Shown: positions 1-8,817, counted from the stretch's first letter. The stretch is DNA of 34,246 bases from JAGLSB01 sp023135955 (GCA_030673645.1 DAOVIO010000023.1:1-34246); one strand, 5' to 3'. Made by a program: numbers and translations. Notes: a model not told the origin generated them from the sequence alone.

Positions 1-334
1 CGGACAGCCATGGGAACTCTTTGATCTTAGTGTTGATCGAAATGAAACAAATGATCTCTCGTCTGGTTTTCAGAACAAAGCATCAGAAATGGAAGCAAGT
101 TGGGAGACCTGGTACGCCGGATTCTCAAACATTTCCTTCCTGGATTCCGATAAGAACGAAAAAAAGCTTGGAAAAATGGAATCCAATCACATGGGAGACA
201 GGGGAACAGGTGTTACTTACACTCCTGTTGAAATGCCGCTACCACTTGATCCGGAGTGGCCTGCATACGAAAAACTGAACCTGGGAGGAAAGAACCTGGG
301 AGAATTCCTTGAAGATTTACCAACAGAAAAATAA
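1..334 (+). CDS. Sulfatase, C-terminal part only (cut by window edge)
   Basis: This is the last ~110 codons of a sulfatase, open from base 2 to the TAA at 332-334; the catalytic part lies outside the window. It aligns without gaps to the end of the next gene (bases 1728-2061, constant offset 1727), with roughly 20 differences in 110 residues. The shared tail contains WELFDLSVDRNETNDL, the usual sulfatase ending pattern, and a more unusual stretch, EMPLPLDP-WPAYEKLNLGG. The first bases after the stop also resemble those after the second copy. It is therefore the upstream partner of a tandem duplication. Whether the missing front is intact, with a formylglycine motif, cannot be seen here. Confidence 0.9.
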   Translation, partial: GQPWELFDLSVDRNETNDLSSGFQNKASEMEASWETWYAGFSNISFLDSDKNEKKLGKMESNHMGDRGTGVTYTPVEMPLPLDPEWPAYEKLNLGGKNLGEFLEDLPTEK

Positions 335-375
335 GTTTCACATTCAAAGTATACCGGCATAAACAACTAACGCTC

Positions 376-2061
376 ATGAAAACCCTATTTCTATACCTGG
401 TACTAATTTTGTTTTGTATTTCAACCAAGGGATACTCCTTCGCAGAAGGTATTAAAAAAAACCTGGAAGCCAGTAAACCCAACATTGTATTCATTATTGC
501 CGACGATCTTGGCTATTCTGAACTTGGGTGTTATGGAGGCGAAGTGCTCACGCCAAACCTGGATCAACTGGCTGCCCGGGGTGTTCGCTTTTCTAATTTC
601 CATAATGCAGCCAAATGTGAGCCAACCAGGGCCGCATTGATGAGCGGACATCGAAACACACCCGAAGTGGGATTCATGGCAGAACGGGCAGAAAGCTTTC
701 TGCCTGCAATTATGAAAGCCAATGGATACAATACCCTGATGGCAGGGAAATGGCATGTATCCCGTCATCCAATGGATCGTGGATTTGAGCGCTTTTTTGG
801 TCACGAAGAGGGAGGAAGCAATTACTGGACCGGATCTGGCAGAATCCAATTGGATCGTGAGCCTTATACTCCGGATGAGGATTATTACAGCACAGATGCA
901 TTCACCGACTTCGCCATTCAATTCCTGGAGGAAAACAGACAAGACGATAAAAACCAACCCTTCTTTTTATACCTGGCCTATACTGCGCCACATTCTGCAC
1001 TGCAGGCACCTGATGAAGATATCGCCAGTTACCGTGGAAAATATCTCACCGGCTGGAATCATATTAAACAGAAGCGGTTTAATAAAGTAGTGGAACTGGG
1101 ACTTGTTCCTCCTGACACAAAACTTACACCCTGGCCTGAAAATCTGCCTGACTGGAACGAATTATCGGATGCTCAAAAGGACATGGAGGATTATCGAATG
1201 GCAACATATGCTGCAATGATAGACAGGATGGACCAGAACATAGGGAGGGTATTTGATTGGCTTAAATCAAATAACGAGTGGGATCAAACGATCATTATTT
1301 TTATTAGCGACAATGGCGCAGATCCATTCGACAGAAACAGCTTGGATATGATCAGGGAAGGTATTCTGCCCGGTGGTCCTGATTCAAATTGGTCACTTGG
1401 AACCGGCTGGGCCCATGTCAGCAATACTCCCTACCGTTTGTATAAGCGAAACATGCATGAAGGTGGTATTTGTGCTCCTATGATCATGTACTGGCCCGGA
1501 TCAGGATATCAGGCTGGATCTGTCTCTCATTTGCCGGTTAATATTCTTGATTTTTTGCCAACGTTTCATGCATTGGGAGGTGGAGAAATACGACCTTCTG
1601 GTATCGAAGGCACGGATTTGTCAGATTTATGGAAATCGGGTGATCAGAATCGTGATTACGAAATAATGGGGTACCTGGTTGATCACCGGTATATACAACA
1701 GAATAACTGGAAACTGGTATCCATGGACGGACAGCCATGGGAACTCTTTGATCTGAGTGTTGATCGAAATGAAACAAATGATCTCTCGTCTGGTTTTCAG
1801 GACAAAGCTTCAGAAATGGAGGCAAATTGGGAGGCCTGGTACGCCGGGTTCTCAAATACTCCCTTCCTTGATCCCGATATGGACGAAGACAAACTGGAAA
1901 AAAGGGCATCCTATCACATGGGAGACAAGGGAACAGGTGTTCCATACACTCCTGTTGAAATGCCGCTACCTCTTGATCCGGGGTGGCCAGCCTACGAAAA
2001 ACTGAACCTGGGAGGAAAGAACCTTGGAGTATTCCTTGACGAATCACCAACAGAAAAATAG
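376..2061 (+). CDS. Secreted arylsulfatase (formylglycine type, possibly S1_4-like)
   Basis: Hydrolyses a sulfate ester, most likely on a polysaccharide, in the periplasm or at the cell surface. Residues 1-23 form a signal peptide. Metal-binding Asp pair D43-D44 lies in ADDLGYSELGCYGG; the maturation motif is C81-E-P-T-R85, whose Cys is converted to formylglycine; K125 and H127 lie in GKWH; APH and SDNGA supply further active-site residues. At 561 aa it is long for the family, partly through an insert with LTPWPENLPDWNELSDAQ and a proline-rich tail. That insert resembles arylsulfatases of SulfAtlas S1_4, a tentative call by eye. It starts 41 nt after the partial copy and ends 24 nt before the next sulfatase, so co-transcription is likely. 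Substrate unknown. Confidence 0.93.
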   Translation: MKTLFLYLVLILFCISTKGYSFAEGIKKNLEASKPNIVFIIADDLGYSELGCYGGEVLTPNLDQLAARGVRFSNFHNAAKCEPTRAALMSGHRNTPEVGFMAERAESFLPAIMKANGYNTLMAGKWHVSRHPMDRGFERFFGHEEGGSNYWTGSGRIQLDREPYTPDEDYYSTDAFTDFAIQFLEENRQDDKNQPFFLYLAYTAPHSALQAPDEDIASYRGKYLTGWNHIKQKRFNKVVELGLVPPDTKLTPWPENLPDWNELSDAQKDMEDYRMATYAAMIDRMDQNIGRVFDWLKSNNEWDQTIIIFISDNGADPFDRNSLDMIREGILPGGPDSNWSLGTGWAHVSNTPYRLYKRNMHEGGICAPMIMYWPGSGYQAGSVSHLPVNILDFLPTFHALGGGEIRPSGIEGTDLSDLWKSGDQNRDYEIMGYLVDHRYIQQNNWKLVSMDGQPWELFDLSVDRNETNDLSSGFQDKASEMEANWEAWYAGFSNTPFLDPDMDEDKLEKRASYHMGDKGTGVPYTPVEMPLPLDPGWPAYEKLNLGGKNLGVFLDESPTEK

Positions 2062-2085
2062 GTAATACATTCAAAACATACTGGC

Positions 2086-3552
2086 ATGAATAAGAAACAA
2101 ACTTCATTACTTCTGATCTTTGCCGGATTGGGAATTTCATTATTAACATTGCTATACTCCTGCAACTTTACAAAAGAACAAGCGGCACTGTCAAAACCCA
2201 ATTTTATCATCTTTTTTACGGATGATCAGGGCTACGGCGATCTCGGATGTTATGGCTCACCAAATATTGCTACTCCCCATATTGACAAGTTGGCTAAAGA
2301 AGGCATGCGTTTTACAAGCTTTTATGCCGCACCGTATTGCGGACCTTCAAGAGTACAGCTTATGACCGGCAGTTACCCTGCACGCACTGGTCATGCCCAA
2401 AATACAAGTCCATCCTCAACCAACGGTCTGGATCCTGATGAGATCACCATTGCAGAAACTTTAAAGGAGGAGGGATATGCCACCATGTGCATTGGGAAAT
2501 GGCATCTCGGTCATGCACAAGGTTATCTGCCTACAAACCAGGGATTCGATCACTTTTTCGGAACGCCCTATTCGAACGATATGTGGAGGTATCACCCCAG
2601 AATGCGACCACAGGAAAATGAAGACAGTCTGATGCGGGTCATCAGGAAAAGAGCTTCTTACACAGGATACCATGGAGAAGAGAGCTATTATCCAGCCGAT
2701 AGAGGATTCCCTAATGACCTTCCATTAATGACGGATGATAAAATAACTGAACTCAATCCTGATCAACGACAGCTGACAACACGGTATACCCGATCTGCCA
2801 TTGAATTCATTCAATCCAAAAAGGATCAGCCCTTCTTTTTATACCTGTCATACAATATGCCACATGTCCCCCTCTTTGTCTCCAAAAAGTATGATGGAGT
2901 TTCACCAAGAGGGCTTTTCGGGGATGTGATGATGGAGGTGGATTGGAGTGTGGGGGAAATCCTTACCTGTCTCAAAGAATTCGGACTGGACGAACAAACC
3001 ATGATTGTTTTCACCAGCGACAATGGTCCGTGGTTACAATATGGTATTGATGGTGGATCTGCAGGGCCTCTGCGTGCAGGCAAAGGGACACTGTATGAAG
3101 GGGGTGTCAGGGTGCCTGCCATCTTCAGGTGGCCAGGAAAAATCCCCGCAGGTGAAACATCGGGAGTCATCTCAGGAAATCATGACCTGTTGCCAACTTT
3201 TACCGAACTGGCCGGTGCTTCAGTCCCTTCAGACCGCACCATTGATGGACGTACCCTTTGGCCATTGCTTTCAGGAGAAAATACTGAAACGCCCCATGAA
3301 TTTTTTCACTACATGGGAGGCAGTTCAAAAGGCAAAGTAAATTATCATGGAATACGGGATGAACGATGGAAATTGATGGTGAATGTCAATCCTGAAGGGG
3401 AAGTCATCGCCAAAGAATTGTATGATCTGGGTGCCGATGTGGGAGAGAAATTCAACAGGATCGAACAGCATCCGGAAATAGCAGACCGACTAAGAGATGA
3501 GGCACAATTGTTTTATATAGATATAACTAAAAATGTACGCCATGTTGACTAG
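2086..3552 (+). CDS. Arylsulfatase, probable lipoprotein (formylglycine type)
   Basis: Sulfate ester hydrolase of 488 aa, a normal length. The N-terminus is hydrophobic and ends in LLYSC, a lipobox-like sequence with Cys26, so it may be a membrane-anchored lipoprotein; the Tyr at -2 is atypical. D46-D47 form the metal-binding pair, C85-G-P-S-R89 is the formylglycine site, K138 and H140 lie in GKWHLG, NMPH and SDNGP follow, and KGTLYEGGVRVP holds the late active-site Lys. The tail has the usual KELYDLGADVGEKFN. It belongs to a different subgroup from the gene before it. Its ATG lies where the upstream copy of the duplicated 3' flank reads ATA. Its 3' end overlaps the next sulfatase. Confidence 0.93.
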   Translation: MNKKQTSLLLIFAGLGISLLTLLYSCNFTKEQAALSKPNFIIFFTDDQGYGDLGCYGSPNIATPHIDKLAKEGMRFTSFYAAPYCGPSRVQLMTGSYPARTGHAQNTSPSSTNGLDPDEITIAETLKEEGYATMCIGKWHLGHAQGYLPTNQGFDHFFGTPYSNDMWRYHPRMRPQENEDSLMRVIRKRASYTGYHGEESYYPADRGFPNDLPLMTDDKITELNPDQRQLTTRYTRSAIEFIQSKKDQPFFLYLSYNMPHVPLFVSKKYDGVSPRGLFGDVMMEVDWSVGEILTCLKEFGLDEQTMIVFTSDNGPWLQYGIDGGSAGPLRAGKGTLYEGGVRVPAIFRWPGKIPAGETSGVISGNHDLLPTFTELAGASVPSDRTIDGRTLWPLLSGENTETPHEFFHYMGGSSKGKVNYHGIRDERWKLMVNVNPEGEVIAKELYDLGADVGEKFNRIEQHPEIADRLRDEAQLFYIDITKNVRHVD

Positions 3553-4951
3553 AACTTTCTTTTTAGCCCTTCTCGCTACAGGGCTGTCAATGCTGCCTGT
3601 GACATCCCAGACCCCATTGATTGATGTAGAGAATCCGAATATCCTGATCCTTTTGGCTGATGATCTTGGTTATGCAGACCTGAGCTGTTACGGCAGTGCG
3701 CATATAAGCACCCCGGTCCTTGACAGTATTGCTGAAAAGGGCATCAGGTTTACCGACTTTTATGCCGGATCGGTGGTTTGCTCACCTTCCCGTGCTGCAT
3801 TGTTAACAGGGAGGAATCACAACAGAACAGGCGTATACACGTGGATACCAGAAAATTCACCTATGCATCTTCCTGTTAATGAGATCACGATTGCTGAAAT
3901 TCTGAAAAAGACAGGTTATCAGACTGTTCACATTGGCAAATGGCACCTGGGTCAATGGAAACAGGATAGCAATGAGCATGCTGGCCATACCATTCATCCT
4001 TCCATCAATGAATACGGATTCGATTACTGGTATGCCTGTGCCAACAATGCACTTCCTTCCCATAAAAATCCTTACAATTTCTATTTAAATGGCACTCCCC
4101 TGGGGGAACAACAGGGATATTCATGTCAGCTCGCAGCAGACCAGGCCATTACCTGGCTGGAGAAGCAGCGGAAACCAGACGAGCCTTTCTATATGCAGAT
4201 CTGGTTCAATGAACCGCACGAAATAGTGGCAGCGCCAGAGACGTTCAGGAAACGACACCTGGATAAGGGGCTCACAGAGCATCAGGCCGATTACTACGGT
4301 TGCATCGAAAACATGGATCAGGCCATTGGCAGGGTACTTCGCAAACTTAATGACCTGGGTATTTCAAGGGAAACGCTTGTAATTTTCACATCCGACAACG
4401 GAAGTCGGTTCCCGGGATCCAACGGCATTATGAAAGGTAAAAAGGGACAGGTCTGGGAGGGGGGTATCCGGGTTCCTTCCATCTTTTACTGGAAAGATAC
4501 TTTTGTGCCCGACTGGAACCAAGATGCACCTTGCGGAATAATAGATTTGTTTCCGACACTTTGTGAACTGATAAACCAGGCAGCAGAGAATAGCTTGGTG
4601 ATTGACGGAGTCAGCCTGATGCCTTTGTTAAACAAAAAGACCTTCGTCAGGAACAAACCCTTATACACTTTTCACCATCATGGTGCTGCAGCATCCTTAC
4701 GAAACGGGGACATGTGCCTGGTTGGCTTTCTGAATGAGAAGAGTCCGGGATCAAGCCGGTTTCGTCAGGAGCATTATGCTTTTATGAAACGAGCAAGTTT
4801 AACAACATTTGAACTGTATAACCTTAAGGATGATCCCTCTCAGACCAATGATATTGCAGAACAATATCCCGGAATTGTGGAGGAATTGAAATTAAGCATG
4901 ATCCGGTTATACGATGAGACCATCAGCGAGGGTGTCGATTGGTTTCAATGA
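3533..4951 (+). CDS. Secreted arylsulfatase (formylglycine type)
   Basis: Sulfate ester hydrolase, 472 aa. A signal peptide ends near residue 25 (PVTSQ). D43-D44, C83-S-P-S-R87, K136 and H138 in GKWHLG, NEPH, SDNGS and KKGQVWEGGIRVP give a complete active-site set. It overlaps the preceding sulfatase by 20 nt; the second ATG at 3542 would cut this to 11 nt and give a more usual signal peptide beginning MLTRTFF, so the true start is uncertain. It is the last gene of the plus-strand sulfatase run, and 134 nt separate it from the convergent sulfatase. That gap holds no clear terminator hairpin. Confidence 0.92.
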   Translation: MYAMLTRTFFLALLATGLSMLPVTSQTPLIDVENPNILILLADDLGYADLSCYGSAHISTPVLDSIAEKGIRFTDFYAGSVVCSPSRAALLTGRNHNRTGVYTWIPENSPMHLPVNEITIAEILKKTGYQTVHIGKWHLGQWKQDSNEHAGHTIHPSINEYGFDYWYACANNALPSHKNPYNFYLNGTPLGEQQGYSCQLAADQAITWLEKQRKPDEPFYMQIWFNEPHEIVAAPETFRKRHLDKGLTEHQADYYGCIENMDQAIGRVLRKLNDLGISRETLVIFTSDNGSRFPGSNGIMKGKKGQVWEGGIRVPSIFYWKDTFVPDWNQDAPCGIIDLFPTLCELINQAAENSLVIDGVSLMPLLNKKTFVRNKPLYTFHHHGAAASLRNGDMCLVGFLNEKSPGSSRFRQEHYAFMKRASLTTFELYNLKDDPSQTNDIAEQYPGIVEELKLSMIRLYDETISEGVDWFQ

Positions 4952-5085
4952 GCGATCGAATTTTAGCAGATTCAGGTTTCAACAAATAAAGTGAGTTCTC
5001 CCGGAATGCCCTCCAATTAAGGCGCATGTCTATATCCGAATCCCGATAAAATGGAAAGCAGGATTACTCCGATGCTACCGTCTAT

Positions 5086-6423
5086 TTAAAATTCTTCCTG
5101 CCATTCCGGAGCCTGGTCCAGCATTTCCTGAAGCATGTTTTTAATCTGAATAACATCCCAGGTTAACCTAGTATCTATGGAATCCTCCTCCAGTTCATCA
5201 GTAGGAACATGAAAGAACCTGCCATCTTCATACAGCTTGTACTCTTTATCGCGCGCAAACCGGTCGTGGTACTCATGTATACCTGGCCCCAATCTCAGGT
5301 CGTAATGAATGAAGACTGCCTCTTTTTCATGATAGGGCTTTCCGGTTAACAGCGGCAGAAAACTCTGTCCGTCGTTGGCTTCACTATGCCCGGCCAGGTC
5401 TGCCAGAGTGGGATAGAAATCATTGAAGTCTATGAGTTCATCAAACACAGCACCTTCTTTGATATTACCGGGCCACCAGGCGATCAGCGGGACATTCGTC
5501 CCCGCGTTAAGCATGGTTCCTTTACCTCCCCTGTAGGTTCCGGCAAGCATCTCTGAGTAAATGTTCTTTTTAGTTCCGTTATCCCCGGTAAACATGATCA
5601 GTGTCCTGTCGGCAATACCCTCTTTTTCAACCTTGTTTTTTATTTCCCCGACAATCTTGTCAACATAGGCCATCATATCAGGAAAATTCTTTATATCATC
5701 TTTTTCTCGCAGCGCTTTATTAGCAGATGCTTTAGAATCCGGAGTCGGTACAAATGGAGAATGGGTAAGGACCATGGGATAGTAGATGAAGAATGGTTGG
5801 TCTTTTTTACGTTCGATGAAATCCAAAACATAATTCTTGAAAATATCCGGACCAAATGCCTCCTCAAGTCCTGTCAACAATTTTCCATTTTGCTCGATAC
5901 GGGGATTGTAAAAACGGCTGTCCGAACCAGTAAAATGCCAGAGGCAGTATTCATCAAAACCAAAAGTATGGGGGCGATCCAGATCATCCCAGCCAGGCCA
6001 TTGCTCTCCTTTTTTCTCACCATGTTTCTTAACTCCGTTCAACTGCCATTTTCCAACTACGGCCGTAGCATATCCGGCATCTTTCATCACATTTCCAAAG
6101 GTTCTCTCATCAGGATTAAGGTATCCAAAACCTTCATAATTTCTGTAATTATACTTCCCTGTCATGATCTTCACTCTTGAGGGAGTGCATAGCGGTTGTG
6201 AATAACAGTTTAAAAAGCGTACTCCCTCCTCAGCCATCTGGTCAAGGTTCGGGGTCTGGTAAGACAATCCTCCGTTACATCCCAGTGTTTCGTAACCCAA
6301 ATCATCTGCCATGATCAGTATGACATTGATCTTCTGATCTTTAGCCGGACTTGAATAGCTGGAGGTTATTAAATGGCTGATGAGAAGTATCCCGATAAGC
6401 ATAAATATTGATCGAACTCTCAT
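5086..6423 (-). CDS. Secreted sulfatase with GKWQ in place of GKWH
   Basis: Sulfatase of 445 aa on the opposite strand, converging on the other three. A signal peptide ends near residue 25 (SSYSS). D40-D41, C79-T-P-S-R83, LTHSPF, GDNGT and GGKGTMLNAG place it in the formylglycine sulfatases. Two positions depart from the common pattern: the usual GKWH reads GKWQ (Q127), and the usual EGG-RVP segment reads NAGTNVP. In arylsulfatase A the corresponding His (H125) contacts the sulfate, so this may mark a subfamily with different substrate handling rather than a dead enzyme, since all other key residues are present. The tail has EYKLYEDGRFFHVP instead of ELYDL. Confidence 0.9.
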   Translation of the reverse strand: MRVRSIFMLIGILLISHLITSSYSSPAKDQKINVILIMADDLGYETLGCNGGLSYQTPNLDQMAEEGVRFLNCYSQPLCTPSRVKIMTGKYNYRNYEGFGYLNPDERTFGNVMKDAGYATAVVGKWQLNGVKKHGEKKGEQWPGWDDLDRPHTFGFDEYCLWHFTGSDSRFYNPRIEQNGKLLTGLEEAFGPDIFKNYVLDFIERKKDQPFFIYYPMVLTHSPFVPTPDSKASANKALREKDDIKNFPDMMAYVDKIVGEIKNKVEKEGIADRTLIMFTGDNGTKKNIYSEMLAGTYRGGKGTMLNAGTNVPLIAWWPGNIKEGAVFDELIDFNDFYPTLADLAGHSEANDGQSFLPLLTGKPYHEKEAVFIHYDLRLGPGIHEYHDRFARDKEYKLYEDGRFFHVPTDELEEDSIDTRLTWDVIQIKNMLQEMLDQAPEWQEEF

Positions 6424-6497
6424 AATATCTCTTTTTAATGTTTTCGTAAATATATAGAATTAATGACCGCCAGGAAATGGAGAATTTGATCTTTTAT

Positions 6498-6713
6498 TTA
6501 CACATTTTGATCACTATTTCTCTGTCCACGGGGCGGTTTGCAGGGTTTCAAAACATACCTCAAAGTCATTCTTCCGGGGGGTCCGGTCTTTTGGCTGGTT
6601 CCACGATCCACAATTTTCCTGAATTCATCCCATAGTTCTCCGACCAATTCAGGATAGTAGGCCTGGCTGTAATCGGCCTTCAAATAGATAATTCAACCAG
6701 GGCATCCATCTCT
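6498..6713 (-). pseudogene. Remnant of a sulfatase C-terminus, frameshifted
   Basis: Read on the minus strand, this contains YYPELVGELWDEFRKIVDRG, which resembles the common end of sulfatases (YPE-V-EL followed by a short helix and RG). Just upstream, in a different frame, lies DALVELSI, and after a one-base shift LKADYSQ; together they recall the sulfatase pattern ELYDL-D-SE. There is no catalytic part, the 61-codon open frame has only a TTG start, and TGA precedes it in frame. I read it as the decayed 3' end of a fifth sulfatase. It sits just behind the promoter side of the intact minus-strand sulfatase. Similarity was judged by eye only. Confidence 0.5.
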
Positions 6714-6793
6714 AATATGATTTTTGAATGAGTTTTCCATGATATTGGATTTTATAATCTATATCCTGTTTTTATATATGGAAAAATCGAGCT

Positions 6794-6812
6794 ATATTAA
6801 AGCCTTTAATAT
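6794..6812. promoter_or_regulatory. Perfect 19-nt inverted repeat upstream of antiporter
   Basis: ATATTAAAGCCTTTAATAT is a 9+1+9 perfect palindrome ending 18 nt before the antiporter start codon. Its size and place fit an operator for a dimeric regulator. AT-rich DNA makes chance palindromes fairly common, so the role is inferred. I see no convincing TAnnTTTG box in the same gap. Confidence 0.4.
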
Positions 6813-6830
6813 TTTAAGACTATAGTATTT

Positions 6831-8777
6831 ATGGTAATCGGTGAATTAATAGCGTCCTGGAATTTTAAGGTCATTATTTACCTTGCGGCTTTTATTATTA
6901 TTGCTGTTGCATCTGGTCAGATAGCTGAACAGTTTAAAAAAATTAAACTTCCTTTAATTACTGGTTTTCTGATAATAGGCTTACTGTCTGGACCGGAATT
7001 ACTGGGGCTTATCGATCGGGAAGCAATTAACAGTCTGCATTTTTTAAATGATATTGCACTAGCTTTTATAGCTTTTGCTGTTGGATCAGAATTGTATTTA
7101 AAAGATCTCAGGAGCAAGATACGGAGCATTGTAATTATGACTGTATCTCAGATATTCATTACTTTCTTCCTGGTAAGTGGATGCTTCTATTTATTAGGAT
7201 CTTTCCTTCCATTTACGAGTGAAATGAATACCTCAGCTCTTGTTGCAATCTCATTATTAGCAGGCACAATCGCAATAGCACGCTCGCCATCTTCAGCAAT
7301 AGCCATCATAAATGAACTAAGAGCAAGAGGACCTTTTACACAAAAATCTATTGGTGTTACAGTAATAATAGACTTTGCAGTAATTATTCTTTTCGCTGTA
7401 ATATTTACTATTTCCAAATCAATGATTAAATCTGCTGAATTTAAAATATTTTATATCATTCAGGTCTTTGCTGAGTTGTTATTAGCTGTTGGTTTCGGAT
7501 TATTGATTTGGCTCCTCTTAAGAAAATTTTTTTCGTTGACAATATCTGCAAACTACAAAAAATTGCTTGTACTCTCTGTTGGATTTTTGGTATATTTTGT
7601 TTCTTCTTTAATCAGAAATTCCGCACAGGATAGATTAGGCGTCAGTTTACACATTGAACCTATGCTAGTATGCATTATTGGGAGTTTCCTTTTCACTAAT
7701 TACTCCGAATATAAAAACGACTTTATAAAAATCATTAAAGAAACTGGCCCGCTTGTGTATATTGTCTTTTTTACACTTACAGGTGCTATGATTTCTGTAG
7801 AAGTAGTTATCTCCTTCTGGTTTGTAAGTTTAATTATTTTCGGAGTAAGAATTATTTCACTAATAATTGCATCTTATACCGGAAGTTTAATAACTGGAGA
7901 TGATCCTCTTTGTAGAAAAATATCCTGGATGCCATATATTACTCAGGCAGGAGTTAGTGTAGGACTTGCAACCATTATTGCAAATGAATATACTGAATGG
8001 GGACCTCAATTCGCTATTATTATGATTTCAGTAATAGTTCTTAATCAGTTTATTGGTCCTCCATTATTTAAATGGTCTTTGCATCTTGTGAAAGAATCCC
8101 ACTTACGACCGGACGGAAGTTACGATGCAGAAAAAAAAGTAATAATTTTTGGACATGAAAGTCAATCACAGGCATTGGCTCAGCAATTACATAACCATAA
8201 CTGGAACGTAATTTTTTCTGTTATGGATCCTTCCAATGAAATGCTGAAAAGCGAAAAGTATAGCATTAAAAATTTTACCGGGACCGATATTCAATCATTA
8301 AGAGAACTTGAAGTCCATTCTGCCGATACTATTGTTTGTTTGTTAACTGATGAATTAAATTATGAAATTTGTGAAACTGCTTATGAAAACTGTGGCACAA
8401 ACCATATGATTGCAAGATTGAATGACCGTAAATTATACAAGGAATTCCACAATTTAGGGGTTATGATTATTGAGCCGAATACTGCTATGGTATCCTTAAT
8501 GGAGCATTTTGTAAGATCTCCAATTGCAACTTCATTATTACTGGGAATGGAAGAAAATCAGGACACAATGGATATCGAGATAAACAATCCGGATTTTCAC
8601 GGTCTTACTCTAAGAGATCTAAGATTACCAAACGATGTAATTATATTATCTGTTTCCAGAGGTGAACATCCAATAATTTCACATGGATACACTCGTCTTA
8701 GGAAAGGAGATGTAATTACCCTTGTGGGTTGTACACAAAGTCTGGAAGAAGTTCAATTGAAACTAGATGGAACATAG
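6831..8777 (+). CDS. CPA2-family cation/proton antiporter with TrkA-like tail
   Basis: Inner-membrane antiporter exchanging K+ or Na+ for H+, 648 aa. Residues ~15-415 hold about a dozen hydrophobic segments of the Na/H exchanger fold, including ARSPSSAIAII (150-160) and a membrane-buried Asp (D181 in VIIDFAVII). The cytoplasmic tail has a TrkA-N/RCK-like domain (~434-550) and a TrkA-C-like domain (~565-645, ending in RKGDVITLVG). The Rossmann loop, normally GxGxxG, reads GHESQS (441-446), so NAD(H) binding may be lost or altered. It stands alone on the plus strand between minus-strand sulfatase and fucosidase genes, and is clearly more AT-rich than the sulfatases. The coupling ion cannot be told from sequence. 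Confidence 0.88.
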   Translation: MVIGELIASWNFKVIIYLAAFIIIAVASGQIAEQFKKIKLPLITGFLIIGLLSGPELLGLIDREAINSLHFLNDIALAFIAFAVGSELYLKDLRSKIRSIVIMTVSQIFITFFLVSGCFYLLGSFLPFTSEMNTSALVAISLLAGTIAIARSPSSAIAIINELRARGPFTQKSIGVTVIIDFAVIILFAVIFTISKSMIKSAEFKIFYIIQVFAELLLAVGFGLLIWLLLRKFFSLTISANYKKLLVLSVGFLVYFVSSLIRNSAQDRLGVSLHIEPMLVCIIGSFLFTNYSEYKNDFIKIIKETGPLVYIVFFTLTGAMISVEVVISFWFVSLIIFGVRIISLIIASYTGSLITGDDPLCRKISWMPYITQAGVSVGLATIIANEYTEWGPQFAIIMISVIVLNQFIGPPLFKWSLHLVKESHLRPDGSYDAEKKVIIFGHESQSQALAQQLHNHNWNVIFSVMDPSNEMLKSEKYSIKNFTGTDIQSLRELEVHSADTIVCLLTDELNYEICETAYENCGTNHMIARLNDRKLYKEFHNLGVMIIEPNTAMVSLMEHFVRSPIATSLLLGMEENQDTMDIEINNPDFHGLTLRDLRLPNDVIILSVSRGEHPIISHGYTRLRKGDVITLVGCTQSLEEVQLKLDGT

Positions 8778-8817
8778 GTTTTCCATTATTCCATTAAGAC
8801 TAATCCCTCTTTTAATC

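Noticed and set aside
421..957. Long antisense open frame inside the first sulfatase
   Set aside because: It is a shadow of the high-coding-density plus strand; the translation has no recognisable domain and no start context.
4952..5085. Possible terminator between the convergent sulfatases
   Set aside because: I could find no stem of useful length followed by a T run on either strand.
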